A stretch of 64,000 nucleotides of DNA from Chloroherpeton thalassium ATCC 35110. Its GTDB lineage: Bacteria > Bacteroidota > Chlorobiia > Chlorobiales > Chloroherpetonaceae. Shown in pieces: positions 9,502 through 19,100 of the stretch. Both the position numbers and the translations under genes were made by a program. The stretch is taken from NCBI RefSeq assembly GCF_000020525.1, contig NC_011026.1:3144001-3208000 (forward strand), in the 5' to 3' direction. Within the stretch, counting starts at the first letter, position 1. The number at the start of each line of letters is the position of its first letter. The notes beneath the pieces are model-generated. The model did not search any database and had not been told where the DNA came from. It was given only the letters and a program-made list of their open reading frames with translations.

Positions 9502-11286
9502 TTACTTCGTTTCGGGCTTTGCTGCCGCCGTTTTCGTTTCCAACCGGTCAAACCAAACGGTTTTGTAGTCGCGTCGGTCCATCGGATTGATCGGGTAATC
9601 ACGAACATCTTTATTCAAAAGGCGCTCATCAAGGTCGTAGAAAATGAAGATCATCGGCGCTTCGGCGACCGCTGCTTGTTCGGCTTTTTGATACAGCGCG
9701 TAGCGCACGGAATCATTGACGGTTGAAAGTGCTTTTTCGTAAAGCGAATCGAAAACGGCGCTTTCGAGGCGCGTGGTGTTCGGATAGCTGCGGGCGTCTA
9801 ATTTTTTCGGGACGAGCTTTCCATAAAACAAATTTAGGAAATTTTCCGGTTCGGGATAATCGGCGACCCAGCCCGCGCGGAAAAACGGCGCTTTGCTTCG
9901 CTCCTGCGACTCCAAATGCTGCGACCATTCCACAATGCTAAGCGCGACTTCGATATTCAAATTTTCCTTCAGCATTGCCTGAACCGCTTCGGCAACTTGC
10001 TCGTTTCGTCCGCCGCCGCTATTGAGCTGAAGCGTGACTTTCGGGAAACTGTTTCCGTTTGGATAGCCTGCTTCGGCAAGCAACTTGCGGGCTTTTTCCG
10101 GGTTGAACTCGTAGCCTTTCGTTTTGCTCGCATCGTATTTCGGCATCGATGGCGGCACAATGCCAAAATGCGCTGGGCTTGCCACGCCGCCTTTCAAGAC
10201 ATATTTGGCAATTTTTTCCCGATCAATCGCATAGCTGAATGCCTGACGAACAAGTTTCTTTTGAAACGGCTCGAGCTTCGTATTGAACCCATAATATTGA
10301 ACAGAAAGCGCTGGCACACTTTGTAAGGCAAAATCATTTTTATACTGATCGGTTAGGGTTCCGTTTTCGGAAACCCAATTTGGCCGCAGCTCTTCTGGAA
10401 TGCGGTAGCACTCCGAAAGTTGCCCTTGACTAAACTCCATCAACTGCGTGGAAAGATCACGGATAAAGGACACTTTAATTTCATCCAAAAATGGCAGTTG
10501 ATTGCCAGCTTCATCATGCTGCCAGTAAGTTGGATTGCGCTCCAATTTCAAATATTGGCCTTCTTTGAACTCGGAAAACATGAATGGGCCTGTTCCAATC
10601 GGGTGCATTCGAAAATTTGTGCCGTAGTAAATGACCGCCTCGCGAGGCACCACATAGCAAAACGCAGATGTCAAGGTTTTCAAAAATGGCGCAAATGGCT
10701 TTTCAAGTTTGATGATAAATGTGGTGTCGTTGCGAGCGACAAAGCCGTCTACCTCATCCAGCACCTCATCGCGAGCATCTTTTTTGGCAGAAAGCAGATC
10801 CTCAAAGTATTTGGTTGCGCCGACTACCCTATCTTTAAAAATCGAAAAGCCTTTGGTTTGCGTATTCGGATCGCAAACGCGCTCAAACGAATATTTCACA
10901 TCGCTGGCTGTCATTTTTTTTTGGGTAGCCTGAGGAAAACAAGGTGAGCTATGAAAATAAATACTGTCGCGTAAATGAAAGGTGTAGGTTAAGCCGTCCT
11001 CAGAAATTTCCCAGCTCTTGGCAAGTTCAGGGACAATTTCAAGCGTTTTTTGATCAAGATCAACCAGCAACTCATAAACTTGATTGGCCACATGATGCGA
11101 GGCCACATCACCAATTTGAACAGGATCAAGTGTTGGCAAATCAGAGGTTTCATTATAAACAAACTTGCCGCCATAAACTTTCCCACCTGCTGCCTGTTTG
11201 TATAACGGCGGTTCTTGACCGTCATCTCTACTTCCGCATCCGACAAAACATCCTATTAGAAAAACAACTGAAAGAAGCTTGCGCAT
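9502..11286 (-). CDS. Peptide-binding lipoprotein of ABC transporter (SBP_bac_5, OppA/DppA-like)
   Basis: A 594-residue extracytoplasmic solute-binding protein. The N terminus MRKLLSVVFLIGCFVGC has overlapping lipobox-like sites (cysteines 13 and 17), so it is probably membrane-anchored. The family signature at the start of the mature domain (GGKFVYNETSDLPTLDPVQI) and the later LAKSWEISEDGLTYTFHLR stretch are characteristic of OppA/DppA/NikA proteins. It delivers oligopeptides or a similar ligand to a permease in the inner membrane. It heads a minus-strand operon with the OppD-like ATPase and an outer-membrane barrel gene; the permeases are missing locally. Confidence 0.93.
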   Translation of the reverse strand: MRKLLSVVFLIGCFVGCGSRDDGQEPPLYKQAAGGKVYGGKFVYNETSDLPTLDPVQIGDVASHHVANQVYELLVDLDQKTLEIVPELAKSWEISEDGLTYTFHLRDSIYFHSSPCFPQATQKKMTASDVKYSFERVCDPNTQTKGFSIFKDRVVGATKYFEDLLSAKKDARDEVLDEVDGFVARNDTTFIIKLEKPFAPFLKTLTSAFCYVVPREAVIYYGTNFRMHPIGTGPFMFSEFKEGQYLKLERNPTYWQHDEAGNQLPFLDEIKVSFIRDLSTQLMEFSQGQLSECYRIPEELRPNWVSENGTLTDQYKNDFALQSVPALSVQYYGFNTKLEPFQKKLVRQAFSYAIDREKIAKYVLKGGVASPAHFGIVPPSMPKYDASKTKGYEFNPEKARKLLAEAGYPNGNSFPKVTLQLNSGGGRNEQVAEAVQAMLKENLNIEVALSIVEWSQHLESQERSKAPFFRAGWVADYPEPENFLNLFYGKLVPKKLDARSYPNTTRLESAVFDSLYEKALSTVNDSVRYALYQKAEQAAVAEAPMIFIFYDLDERLLNKDVRDYPINPMDRRDYKTVWFDRLETKTAAAKPETK

Positions 11287-11824
11287 AATTTAGGTTTAAT
11301 GTTAAATCCGGCGTACCGTTTTGAAAATTCTATAAGTGACGAAAATATAATAAATGTCAAGCTTTAACTAATTCAAGGGCTTGTTTCCGTCCCCAGGAAT
11401 AGATTGAAGCCTTACAAACTGCAAAAAACGCACCACGCTTTTTTCATTTAAGAAATTATTCTTTTCTATTCCATAAAAATGGCCTCTGGGCACTTGAGTC
11501 GACCACTTCTTCTGGATAATTTTATACCCACGTTTTGTATAATTTTTAATAAGCTTATCTTGTATTCCTTGATTTACTTTGGCTTATCACTAAGCGTAGC
11601 AAGGCTTTTTATTCCGCGCTGCAGTCAATCAATAGAACCGTCCACTTGCTTTTGGCGCGTTTTTTGGTAACACCTTTGGTAGGAGCACTTGTGAAGAGAA
11701 ATGATAATTTTACAAGCAAGTCACGTAATTAGTAGAACAAGATTCCTGTATGAGAACGCGGTGATAAAAAAAGTTGCCCGCTCTTGATAGCAGGTCGATT
11801 TAAACTAACAAATAGGGTTCGGCT
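11287..11824. other. Intergenic region, 538 bases, no gene recognised
   Basis: This gap separates the divergent oppA and the tandem-receiver gene. It is AT-rich and must hold both promoters. A 63-codon open frame at 11479-11670 has no ribosome binding site or recognisable product, so I do not call it. No tRNA, riboswitch or repeat is apparent. Confidence 0.6.
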
Positions 11825-12811
11825 ATGACCACGCAAACAAATGACGACAAAGCATCCAATAAGCACAATATCATGTTTGTTGATGATGAACCGTTGGTAA
11901 CGCAATCGCTTCGTATTTTATTTTCCAAAGATTACAATGTGTTTACAGCCGAAGGCGGCGTTGAATCGCTTGAACTTGTCAAAAAACATCACATTTCCGT
12001 TTTGGTTAGTGATCAGCGAATGCCGGTTATGACAGGCGTTGAACTGCTACGAGAAGTCAAAGAACTTTCCCCTCACACCATTCGAATTTTGATGACCGGC
12101 TATACTGATTTGCAAGCCATTATCGATTCGGTAAATGTAGGCGAGATTTTCCGTTATATTAACAAACCCTGGCGCGTAGATAAACTGCGCGAAACCATTC
12201 GGTTTGCTTGTCGAGTTTCCAATGAACGCGCTTGGCTTACCGCACAAAAACAGGCCACCCAAGCAAGCAACTCGGCTGCGCCTGCCGCCAAATCACCCGC
12301 CAACAGTCAAGAGGTTTTGCTTTTTGTCGATAAAAATCCCGCTCATCTGAAAATATTTGAAGATTTTTTCACGCCGAAATACAAAGTGCTCACGGCAGAA
12401 ACAGCAGAAAAAGCGATGATGATTTTGAATCACAACACGGTTTCCGTGGTTTCTTCTGATGTTAAAATTAGCCACGAGGATGGCAGTGATTTCTTAATTG
12501 TTGTTAAAGAGCGCTTCCCGAATGTCGCCACCGTGCTCATCACTGATGTTCGCGATGCCAATCTCGCTATTCGCATGGTGAATGAAGGCCAAGTGTATCG
12601 CTATCTCATTAAGCCATTTCCTCGCGAATCGCTTCGCTTAACAATCGACGCGGCAGTTTTGCATCACACCGTTCTAAAAGACAACCCATCCATGAACCTG
12701 AAACTTCAGGAGCAAATTTCTTTCAGCAATACCAAAGCCACCGGAACACGCTCGTTTCAGGAATTGCTCTCAGCCGTTCGGCAAAATTATGCTTCTCGCC
12801 CGATCTATTAA
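11825..12811 (+). CDS. Tandem receiver-domain response regulator without output domain
   Basis: A 328-residue protein with two CheY-like receiver domains. The first (residues 15-135) has all key residues: acidic pair D20/D21, phospho-acceptor D63 in VSDQRMPVMTG, T91 and K114 in INKPW. The second (about 160-285) keeps the acceptor aspartate (VSSDVKIS), a threonine (VLITDV) and lysine (LIKPF) but its acidic pair reads VDKNP, so one acid is lost and phosphorylation may be weak. The domains are joined by an Ala/Ser/Pro-rich linker (about 140-160). The C-terminal 45 residues contain no DNA-binding, HD-GYP or cyclase domain. The first receiver resembles those of RpfG-type regulators. No histidine kinase gene is adjacent. 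Confidence 0.9.
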   Translation: MTTQTNDDKASNKHNIMFVDDEPLVTQSLRILFSKDYNVFTAEGGVESLELVKKHHISVLVSDQRMPVMTGVELLREVKELSPHTIRILMTGYTDLQAIIDSVNVGEIFRYINKPWRVDKLRETIRFACRVSNERAWLTAQKQATQASNSAAPAAKSPANSQEVLLFVDKNPAHLKIFEDFFTPKYKVLTAETAEKAMMILNHNTVSVVSSDVKISHEDGSDFLIVVKERFPNVATVLITDVRDANLAIRMVNEGQVYRYLIKPFPRESLRLTIDAAVLHHTVLKDNPSMNLKLQEQISFSNTKATGTRSFQELLSAVRQNYASRPIY

Positions 12812-12867
12812 GCCTCGCACCAAGTTGCGCCACAAACATCGCAGCAAATTAACTCGTGCGTTTATTT

Positions 12868-12904
12868 GCAGGAAGGTATTATATTTTACAAAATAACTTC
12901 CTGC
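12868..12904 (+). promoter_or_regulatory. 37-base inverted repeat just upstream of ABC ATPase gene
   Basis: Arms 12868-12880 (gcaggaaggtatt) and 12892-12904 (aataacttcctgc) are complementary at 12 of 13 positions, with an AT-only-rich 11-base spacer. The element ends 10 bases before the ATG at 12915, so as RNA it would be a stem-loop abutting the ribosome binding region; as DNA it could be an operator. It could also end the receiver gene's transcript, though no T tract follows. Confidence 0.5.
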
Positions 12905-12914
12905 ATGTTCTCTT

Positions 12915-13538
12915 ATGGAACTAAAAGCCGAACAGCTCAAAAAACAGTTTGGAAACAGAATCGTTTTTCAAGGGTTATCTTTTGAAACGTCCTCTCCTGT
13001 GCCACTTGCCATTACAGGTGCAAATGGCAGTGGAAAGTCTACGCTGCTCAAAGTGCTTGCTGGACTTGAGCGGGCAACTTCTGGAATTGTTCGCTATTCA
13101 GAAAAGGGAAAGGATATTCCTATCGATCAGCTTCGCCTAACGCTTGGATTCGTTGCACCATACCTTAATTTGTATGGCAATTTAAGCGGTTATGAAAATA
13201 TTTTGTTTTCCATTCAAGCAAAAAACCTTAACATTCAGAACAGCGCAGTAGATGAACTTTTCGAATATTTTCAATTACGCCTTGCAAAACATCAGCTCTT
13301 AAAAACATACTCCTCTGGAATGATTCAGCGTGTGCGTTTTATTCAAGCCTTGATCGCAAATCCACAAGTGCTCTTTTTAGACGAACCCACCACAACGCTC
13401 GACACTGCCGGCAAATCTCTATTTTGGAATTATGTGCTTTCCGCCCAACAGCTCCGACTGTTGATTATTGCCAGCAACGACGAGGATGACTTAAAACATT
13501 GTAAACATAGGATTTGTATGGAGTCGTTTAAGAAATGA
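12915..13538 (+). CDS. ABC transporter ATP-binding protein, CcmA-like
   Basis: A compact 207-residue ATPase subunit. Walker A is GANGSGKS (about residues 36-43), the signature is YSSGMIQRV, Walker B is VLFLDEPTTTLD, and the switch region reads IIASNDEDD in place of the usual histidine, which may lower hydrolysis. The size and N terminus (MELKAEQLKKQFGNRIVFQGL) resemble CcmA, the cytochrome c biogenesis ATPase, but no CcmB or CcmC gene is adjacent, so that role is unproven. Its last four bases overlap the start of rnr (ATGA), indicating translational coupling. An inverted repeat lies 10 bases ahead of the start. Confidence 0.88.
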   Translation: MELKAEQLKKQFGNRIVFQGLSFETSSPVPLAITGANGSGKSTLLKVLAGLERATSGIVRYSEKGKDIPIDQLRLTLGFVAPYLNLYGNLSGYENILFSIQAKNLNIQNSAVDELFEYFQLRLAKHQLLKTYSSGMIQRVRFIQALIANPQVLFLDEPTTTLDTAGKSLFWNYVLSAQQLRLLIIASNDEDDLKHCKHRICMESFKK

Positions 13539-15925
13539 GTCAATCAAAAATGGCAAAAAAATCAAGCAGATCGAATAGAAGATCGCGGCAAAAGAAATCA
13601 AGAGATTCCAATCGCTCCAAACGATGGGTGCGACCGGATGACCCAATTATGGTAACGGAGTTTTTAGTTCGACAAGGCCAAAAAGCCATTGCCGCCGAAA
13701 TTATCCACTACCTAACCGAAAATGAACAAAAACGCTATCGCTCGACCGAGCTGGCTGGGCTTTTAGGCTACAACGAATCAAACGACCTGCCCGGCTTTTG
13801 GTATGTCTTGCACAAACTTCAAGACGAAGGCACGATTGATAAAGATAGCGACCGCTGCTATGGACTTCCTGGCCACAAAAACAACCCGATTTCAGAGCAA
13901 TTAACCAGCGAAACCGGCTTTAAAGATGCAGCCAAAAATCATTACAAAAAGGACGAAATCTACACGGGTGAGCTTTCAACGCATCCTAACGGTTATGGGT
14001 TTGTCTCCGTCACCGATTATGATGACGACGTGTTTATTTCTGCCAAAATGCTCAATGGCGCGCTGGATGGCGATATTGTTGAAGTGCGGGTGACATCTGT
14101 TCCGAGCACATACAGCTCGCGCTCGACACCGCACGAGCGTTGCGAAGGCGTCATTACCCAGGTTCAAAAACGTGTTCGTCAGGAATTTGTTGGCGTGCTT
14201 CGTCGCCGCAACCGCAAGTTTATGTTGATTCCCGATAACAGCCGCATTTTACCTGAAATCAACATTAAACTCAAAGACTCGCAGGACGCAAAAGACGGCG
14301 ATAAAGTTGTGGTTCATCAGCTTGCCTTCCATAAGGATGGCTCTATTCAAGCTGTGGTGAAAGATATTTTAGGGCCAGCCGGTTCGTCGGCTGTTGAAAT
14401 CACGTCTATCGCCCGCTCGCTTGGCATCGATGAAACGTTTCCCGACGCGGTTCTTGAAGAAACACGACAAATTCCAGAAACCATCGTCGAGAGCGTTTTC
14501 GAAAATCGACTTGATTTACGCGCCAAAAGCGTTTTTACCATCGATCCGTTCGACGCCAAAGATTTTGACGACGCCCTTTCCATCGAAGATTTGGGTAGCG
14601 GAAAATATGAAGTCGGCATTCACATTGCGGATGTTTCGCACTTCGTCACGGAAGGCAGTTTGCTCGATATCGAAGCGCAGCGCCGCTCCACTTCGGTTTA
14701 CTTGGTCGATCGCGTGATTCCCATGCTGCCGTCGATGCTTTCGGAAAATGTCTGCAGTTTGCGGCCCAAAGAAGACCGATTGGCCTACTCTGCTCTTGTG
14801 CAACTCAACGACGAAGGAAACGTGCTGGATTATCGTTTTGAGAAAACGCTCATCAACTCAAAGCGCCGTTTCACCTACGAAGAAGCGCAGAAAATCATCA
14901 GTTCCGGCAAAGGCGAATTTTGTTACGAACTTCAGCTTTTAAATTCGCTGGGAAAACTGCTTTCGGCCAAACGCTTCGAAAATGGCGGCATCGATTTCGA
15001 CACCGAAGAAATCAAATTCCGATTGGATGAAAAAGGAGAACCCATTGAGCTCATCAAGAAAATTCGGTTGGAAAGCCATCGCTTAATTGAAGAATTTATG
15101 CTTTTAGCAAACCGATTGGTTGCCATGCATATTTCATCAAAATACCAGGACAAGAAGCACGAGTATCCGTCCATTTTCCGTGTGCACGATTCGCCGCGTC
15201 CCGAGCGCATTGTTCAGCTTTCGGAATTCGTGACGAAACTTGGCTTTAAGTTAGAATTGAAAAAAAATGCGCTCAACAACCCAACCGTTTCGTCAAAAGG
15301 CTTGCGCTCGCTTCTGGAGCAAGTGAAAGGCAGCAACGTGGAAATTCTGGTCAATGAAATCGCTTTGCGCTCGATGGCAAAAGCCATTTACCATGAAAAA
15401 AACATTGGGCATTTTGGGCTTGGATTTGACTATTACACGCATTTCACCTCGCCGATTCGCCGCTATCCCGATTTGATTGTGCATCGGTTGCTTTACGAAT
15501 ACGAGAACCGCCGCAAATCGCGCAAAAAAGTTCCTCAGAAACGCATCGCGGAGCTTCGCAGCAAAATCCCGCTTGTTTGCGAACAGGCCAGCGCGCAGGA
15601 GCAAAATGCCGCCGAAGCCGAACGCGATTCGATTAAGCTCAAACAAGTTGAATACATGGCGGGACATATTGGCGCAAAATTCAAAGGGATTATTTCCGGC
15701 GTCACAGAGTTCGGCATTTTTGTTCGCTTGGTGGATATTGGCTCGGAAGGGCTCGTGCATATCAAAAACTTGCTCGACGATTACTATGAGTTTGACCAAA
15801 AAACTTACTCGCTTGTCGGCAAAAGAACGCATCGCAGGTTGCAAATCGGCTCAAAATTAACAGTTCAAGTCATTGATGTCGACATGCGAAAAAGAACGAT
15901 TGATTTAGAAATCATTAAAAATTAA
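13535..15925 (+). CDS. rnr: Ribonuclease R (RNase II/R family 3'-5' exoribonuclease)
   Basis: A 796-residue exoribonuclease that degrades structured RNA. The lysine/arginine/serine-rich N-terminal tail (residues 1-35) is followed by a winged-helix segment (about 40-105), cold-shock domains (about 125-280), the RNB catalytic domain (about 310-640; FTIDPFDAKDFDDALS carries the metal-binding aspartates) and an S1 domain at about 700-790 (FKGIISGVTEFGIFVRL). Length is close to that of E. coli RNase R (813). The start overlaps the upstream ATPase gene by four bases. The hairpin at 15989-16021 may end the transcript. Confidence 0.95.
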   Translation: MSQSKMAKKSSRSNRRSRQKKSRDSNRSKRWVRPDDPIMVTEFLVRQGQKAIAAEIIHYLTENEQKRYRSTELAGLLGYNESNDLPGFWYVLHKLQDEGTIDKDSDRCYGLPGHKNNPISEQLTSETGFKDAAKNHYKKDEIYTGELSTHPNGYGFVSVTDYDDDVFISAKMLNGALDGDIVEVRVTSVPSTYSSRSTPHERCEGVITQVQKRVRQEFVGVLRRRNRKFMLIPDNSRILPEINIKLKDSQDAKDGDKVVVHQLAFHKDGSIQAVVKDILGPAGSSAVEITSIARSLGIDETFPDAVLEETRQIPETIVESVFENRLDLRAKSVFTIDPFDAKDFDDALSIEDLGSGKYEVGIHIADVSHFVTEGSLLDIEAQRRSTSVYLVDRVIPMLPSMLSENVCSLRPKEDRLAYSALVQLNDEGNVLDYRFEKTLINSKRRFTYEEAQKIISSGKGEFCYELQLLNSLGKLLSAKRFENGGIDFDTEEIKFRLDEKGEPIELIKKIRLESHRLIEEFMLLANRLVAMHISSKYQDKKHEYPSIFRVHDSPRPERIVQLSEFVTKLGFKLELKKNALNNPTVSSKGLRSLLEQVKGSNVEILVNEIALRSMAKAIYHEKNIGHFGLGFDYYTHFTSPIRRYPDLIVHRLLYEYENRRKSRKKVPQKRIAELRSKIPLVCEQASAQEQNAAEAERDSIKLKQVEYMAGHIGAKFKGIISGVTEFGIFVRLVDIGSEGLVHIKNLLDDYYEFDQKTYSLVGKRTHRRLQIGSKLTVQVIDVDMRKRTIDLEIIKN

Positions 15926-15988
15926 GCGCGCCACAATCCTCCAATTCCGCCTGTTGAAATTATCAAATCATTTGTTAAGTTCATGATA

Positions 15989-16021
15989 GGGTCATTGCTT
16001 CAGCCAGATGAAGGGTGACCC
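15989..16021 (+). terminator. Probable terminator hairpin after rnr
   Basis: An interrupted hairpin: outer stem gggtca / tgaccc and inner stem cttca / tgaag, followed by ctcattttta. It lies 64 bases after the rnr stop. The bulges make it weaker than a canonical intrinsic terminator. Confidence 0.45.
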
Positions 16022-16078
16022 CTCATTTTTATCCAATGATTTCTTTCAAAAAAGCGCTGCGAAAATGCAGCTTGCCAT

Positions 16079-16100
16079 GAGCCGTTAGTGAGCCGTTAGA
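16079..16100 (+). repeat. Tandem 11-base direct repeat upstream of the barrel-peptidase gene
   Basis: Two adjacent copies of gagccgttag followed by t or a (16079-16089 and 16090-16100). They lie about 60 bases upstream of the ATG at 16163, in the position of a promoter or binding site for a regulator. No function can be shown from sequence alone. Confidence 0.4.
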
Positions 16101-16162
16101 ATTCATATTTCCTGAAGCGACTCTTTTATAATAGCCACCAACATTTTTAGATTTCAATAGCT

Positions 16163-19100
16163 ATGCGCAGCTTTAGCCATTTTAAGCACCTACTTTTTTC
16201 GGTAGTCTTTTTTCTACTCGCAGGCGTTCTTCTGCCCGAACCATCGTTCGCACAATATTTTTCTTTCGGAAAAAATAAAGTCCAATACACCACTTTCGAT
16301 TGGAAGTACATTCAATCGGAACACTTTGACGTTTATTTTAGCGACGATGGAAAATATTTGGCAGAATTTACCGCCGAAGCGGCTGAAGCCGCATATCAAA
16401 GCATTCGGCGGAGCTTTCGCTACGACATCAACAACCGCATTTCCATCATTGTCTATAAATCGCACAACGATTTCCAACAGAACAATGTCATCAAGCAGTA
16501 TTTGAGCGAAGGCATTGGCGGCGTTACGGAGCTCTACAAAAACCGCGTGGTGTTGCCATTTGAAGGCGATTATCGAAACTTTCGTCATGTGATTCACCAC
16601 GAACTCGTTCATGCCGTCATCAACGACATGATTTACGGCGGCTCGGTGCAAAACGCCATTGTCAATAACATCCGCGCGCAAATTCCACTTTGGTTTAATG
16701 AAGGAATCGCCGAATATGAATCGCTGGAATGGGACACCAACTCCGACATGTTCGTTTCCGATGCGATCTTGAACAACTATATGCCGGAAATTTCCGGTTT
16801 GAGCGGCTATTTTGCTTACCGGGGCGGGCAGTCGGTTTTTCGCTACATTTCCGAACGCTATGGCGAGCAAAAAATTGGCGAAATCATGCAACGCTTGCGT
16901 GCCACACGCAATGTGGAAGCGGCGTTCAAAGGAGCAATTGGGCTTTCAGTTGAAGAGCTTTCCAAAAAATGGGTTCACGATTTGAAAGTGATGTATTGGC
17001 CGGAAATTGCCCAGCGCGAAGAGTTGGAATCCGATTTCGTTAAGCTGACCGACCATAAAGAAGACGGCAGCGGCTATAACACGTCGCCATCTATTTCCCC
17101 TCAAGGCGACAAATTCGCGTTCATCACCGATAGAAACGGCTATTTTGATATTTACATCGGCTCAACCATCAAAAAAGATGAATTTGAAAAAATTGTGAGC
17201 GGCCAGGACGCACTGGATTTTGAAGAGTTGAAAATCCTTACGCCGGCCATCACCTGGTCACCGGATGGCAAGAAAATCGCCATCGCAACCAAAGCCGGCA
17301 GCAGCGATGCGATTATGCTGATTGATGTTGAAAGCCACGACACAAAAAAAATCACCTTCAACTTGGATGGAATTTTCTCCGTCGATTGGTCGCCCGATGG
17401 GAAAATGCTTTGCTTTATCGGCAATAAAACCTACAAAAGCGACGTGTACATTTATGATTTAGAATCGAAAACACTTCAAAATTTGACCAATGACGTTTTC
17501 AGCGATAGCGATCCGTCATGGTCGCCCGATGGCCAGAAAATCTTTTTCGTTTCAGACCGAACCAACCACCTGAATGTCAAACCGATTGCCGTTGAAACCG
17601 ACACCAGCCGAGCGGTTCGCTTCACACGCGAAGAGACTTTCGACATGACGAACTACGATTATTTCCAAAAGGATGTCTATGAGCTTTCTTTGGGAAAATC
17701 CTCGTTGCGACGACTCACCGCCACGAGCGCCATTGATGAATCATCGCCCATTGTTTCGCCAGACGGAAAAACCCTGCTTTTTGTCTCGGATTTAAACGGC
17801 ATTTATAACGTTTATAAATTAGACTTAACTGATCCGGGCTTGAAAAATACCCCGCTGCCTGAACCGAAACTTGAACCGGTTACCAACTTGCTTACAGGCA
17901 TTCGCCAAATTTCCCTGTCTGAAGATGGCACAAAGTTGCTTGGCGTTGGGCTGGACTACGCCGGCTACGACATTGTGATGCTACGCATGCCCTTTCAAAA
18001 GGAAATCGAGGCGGAACATTTAGATAAAGAAGGTGAGCTGCTCAAAACCACTTGGGGCACACACATGCAAGAGGTGCAAAACCAAAAATTTAAGGATGCA
18101 ACAGGCCGAACCAGCTATGGGGAACATCTGATTTTACCCAAACCTACCATTGCGATTCACTACACGACACCGGCGATTGACCAGTCAACCGATAGCACCA
18201 AAAGCAGCGCAGCGGATTCCGCGCAAACAGCAAAAGACGAAAAAGATAAAAATGCGCCTTATGAAAACGTGTCCATTGACTTGAGAAACTTCGTTTTCGA
18301 CAAAGATTTCGTCAGCGGAATGGACAAGGAAAAAGAAGATCAACAAAAGAAAAAAGAACCTGAAAAACCGAAGTTCGAAAGCTATCTCGATGAGGCTGGT
18401 GAATATCGTGTTAGAAAATATAAACTTTCCTTTACGCCCGACATCGTCTATGGAAATGCGCAATACGACGCGCTCTATGGCGCACGGGGCGCAGCGGTTT
18501 TTGCTTTCAGCGATTTGATGGGCGATCACAACCTCACGATTTTTACCAACCTCCAATTGGACTTGCAAAATAGCGACTACGGCTTGAGCTACTACTACTT
18601 GCCTAACCGCATCAACTACGGCCTGAGCGCGTTTCACCAAGCACGATTTTTGGGCATTACCAACGATGAGGATTATGTGGAATATTATCGCTACCGCACT
18701 TATGGCGCAGCGCTGATTACCTCGCTCCCGCTCAATCGTTTCAAGCGGCTGGAATTTTCACTTGGCTTCATCACGCTTTCCAAAGAAAATCTTGAAAGCG
18801 ACAATGGCAATGAACGCGTTAGCTTTCTTTACCCATCGCTCAGCTTTATTCACGATAACACGTTAGCCTGGCTTTATGCCCCAATTTCCGGCACGCGCTA
18901 TGGGCTGAGTTTTTCGGGAACGTATGGCAGCAAAATTCAATTCGGCACGCTTCTCGGCGATTATAGAAGCTATTTCCGATTTTGGGATTATTATTCCTTC
19001 GTGATGCGATTTTCCGGCGCGTATAGTTTTGGAAAAACGCCTCAGAAGTTTTTCATCGGCGGTACGCAAAATTGGATTAACCGCAAATTTGAAGACGATA

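Noticed and set aside
8857-9726. 289-codon plus-strand frame opposite oppD/oppA
   Set aside because: It runs across two well-supported genes in antisense and is rich in R, H and F; no family resemblance.
11479-11670. 63-codon frame in the oppA-receiver intergenic gap
   Set aside because: No ribosome binding site, no homology that I recognise and length expected by chance in a gap this long.
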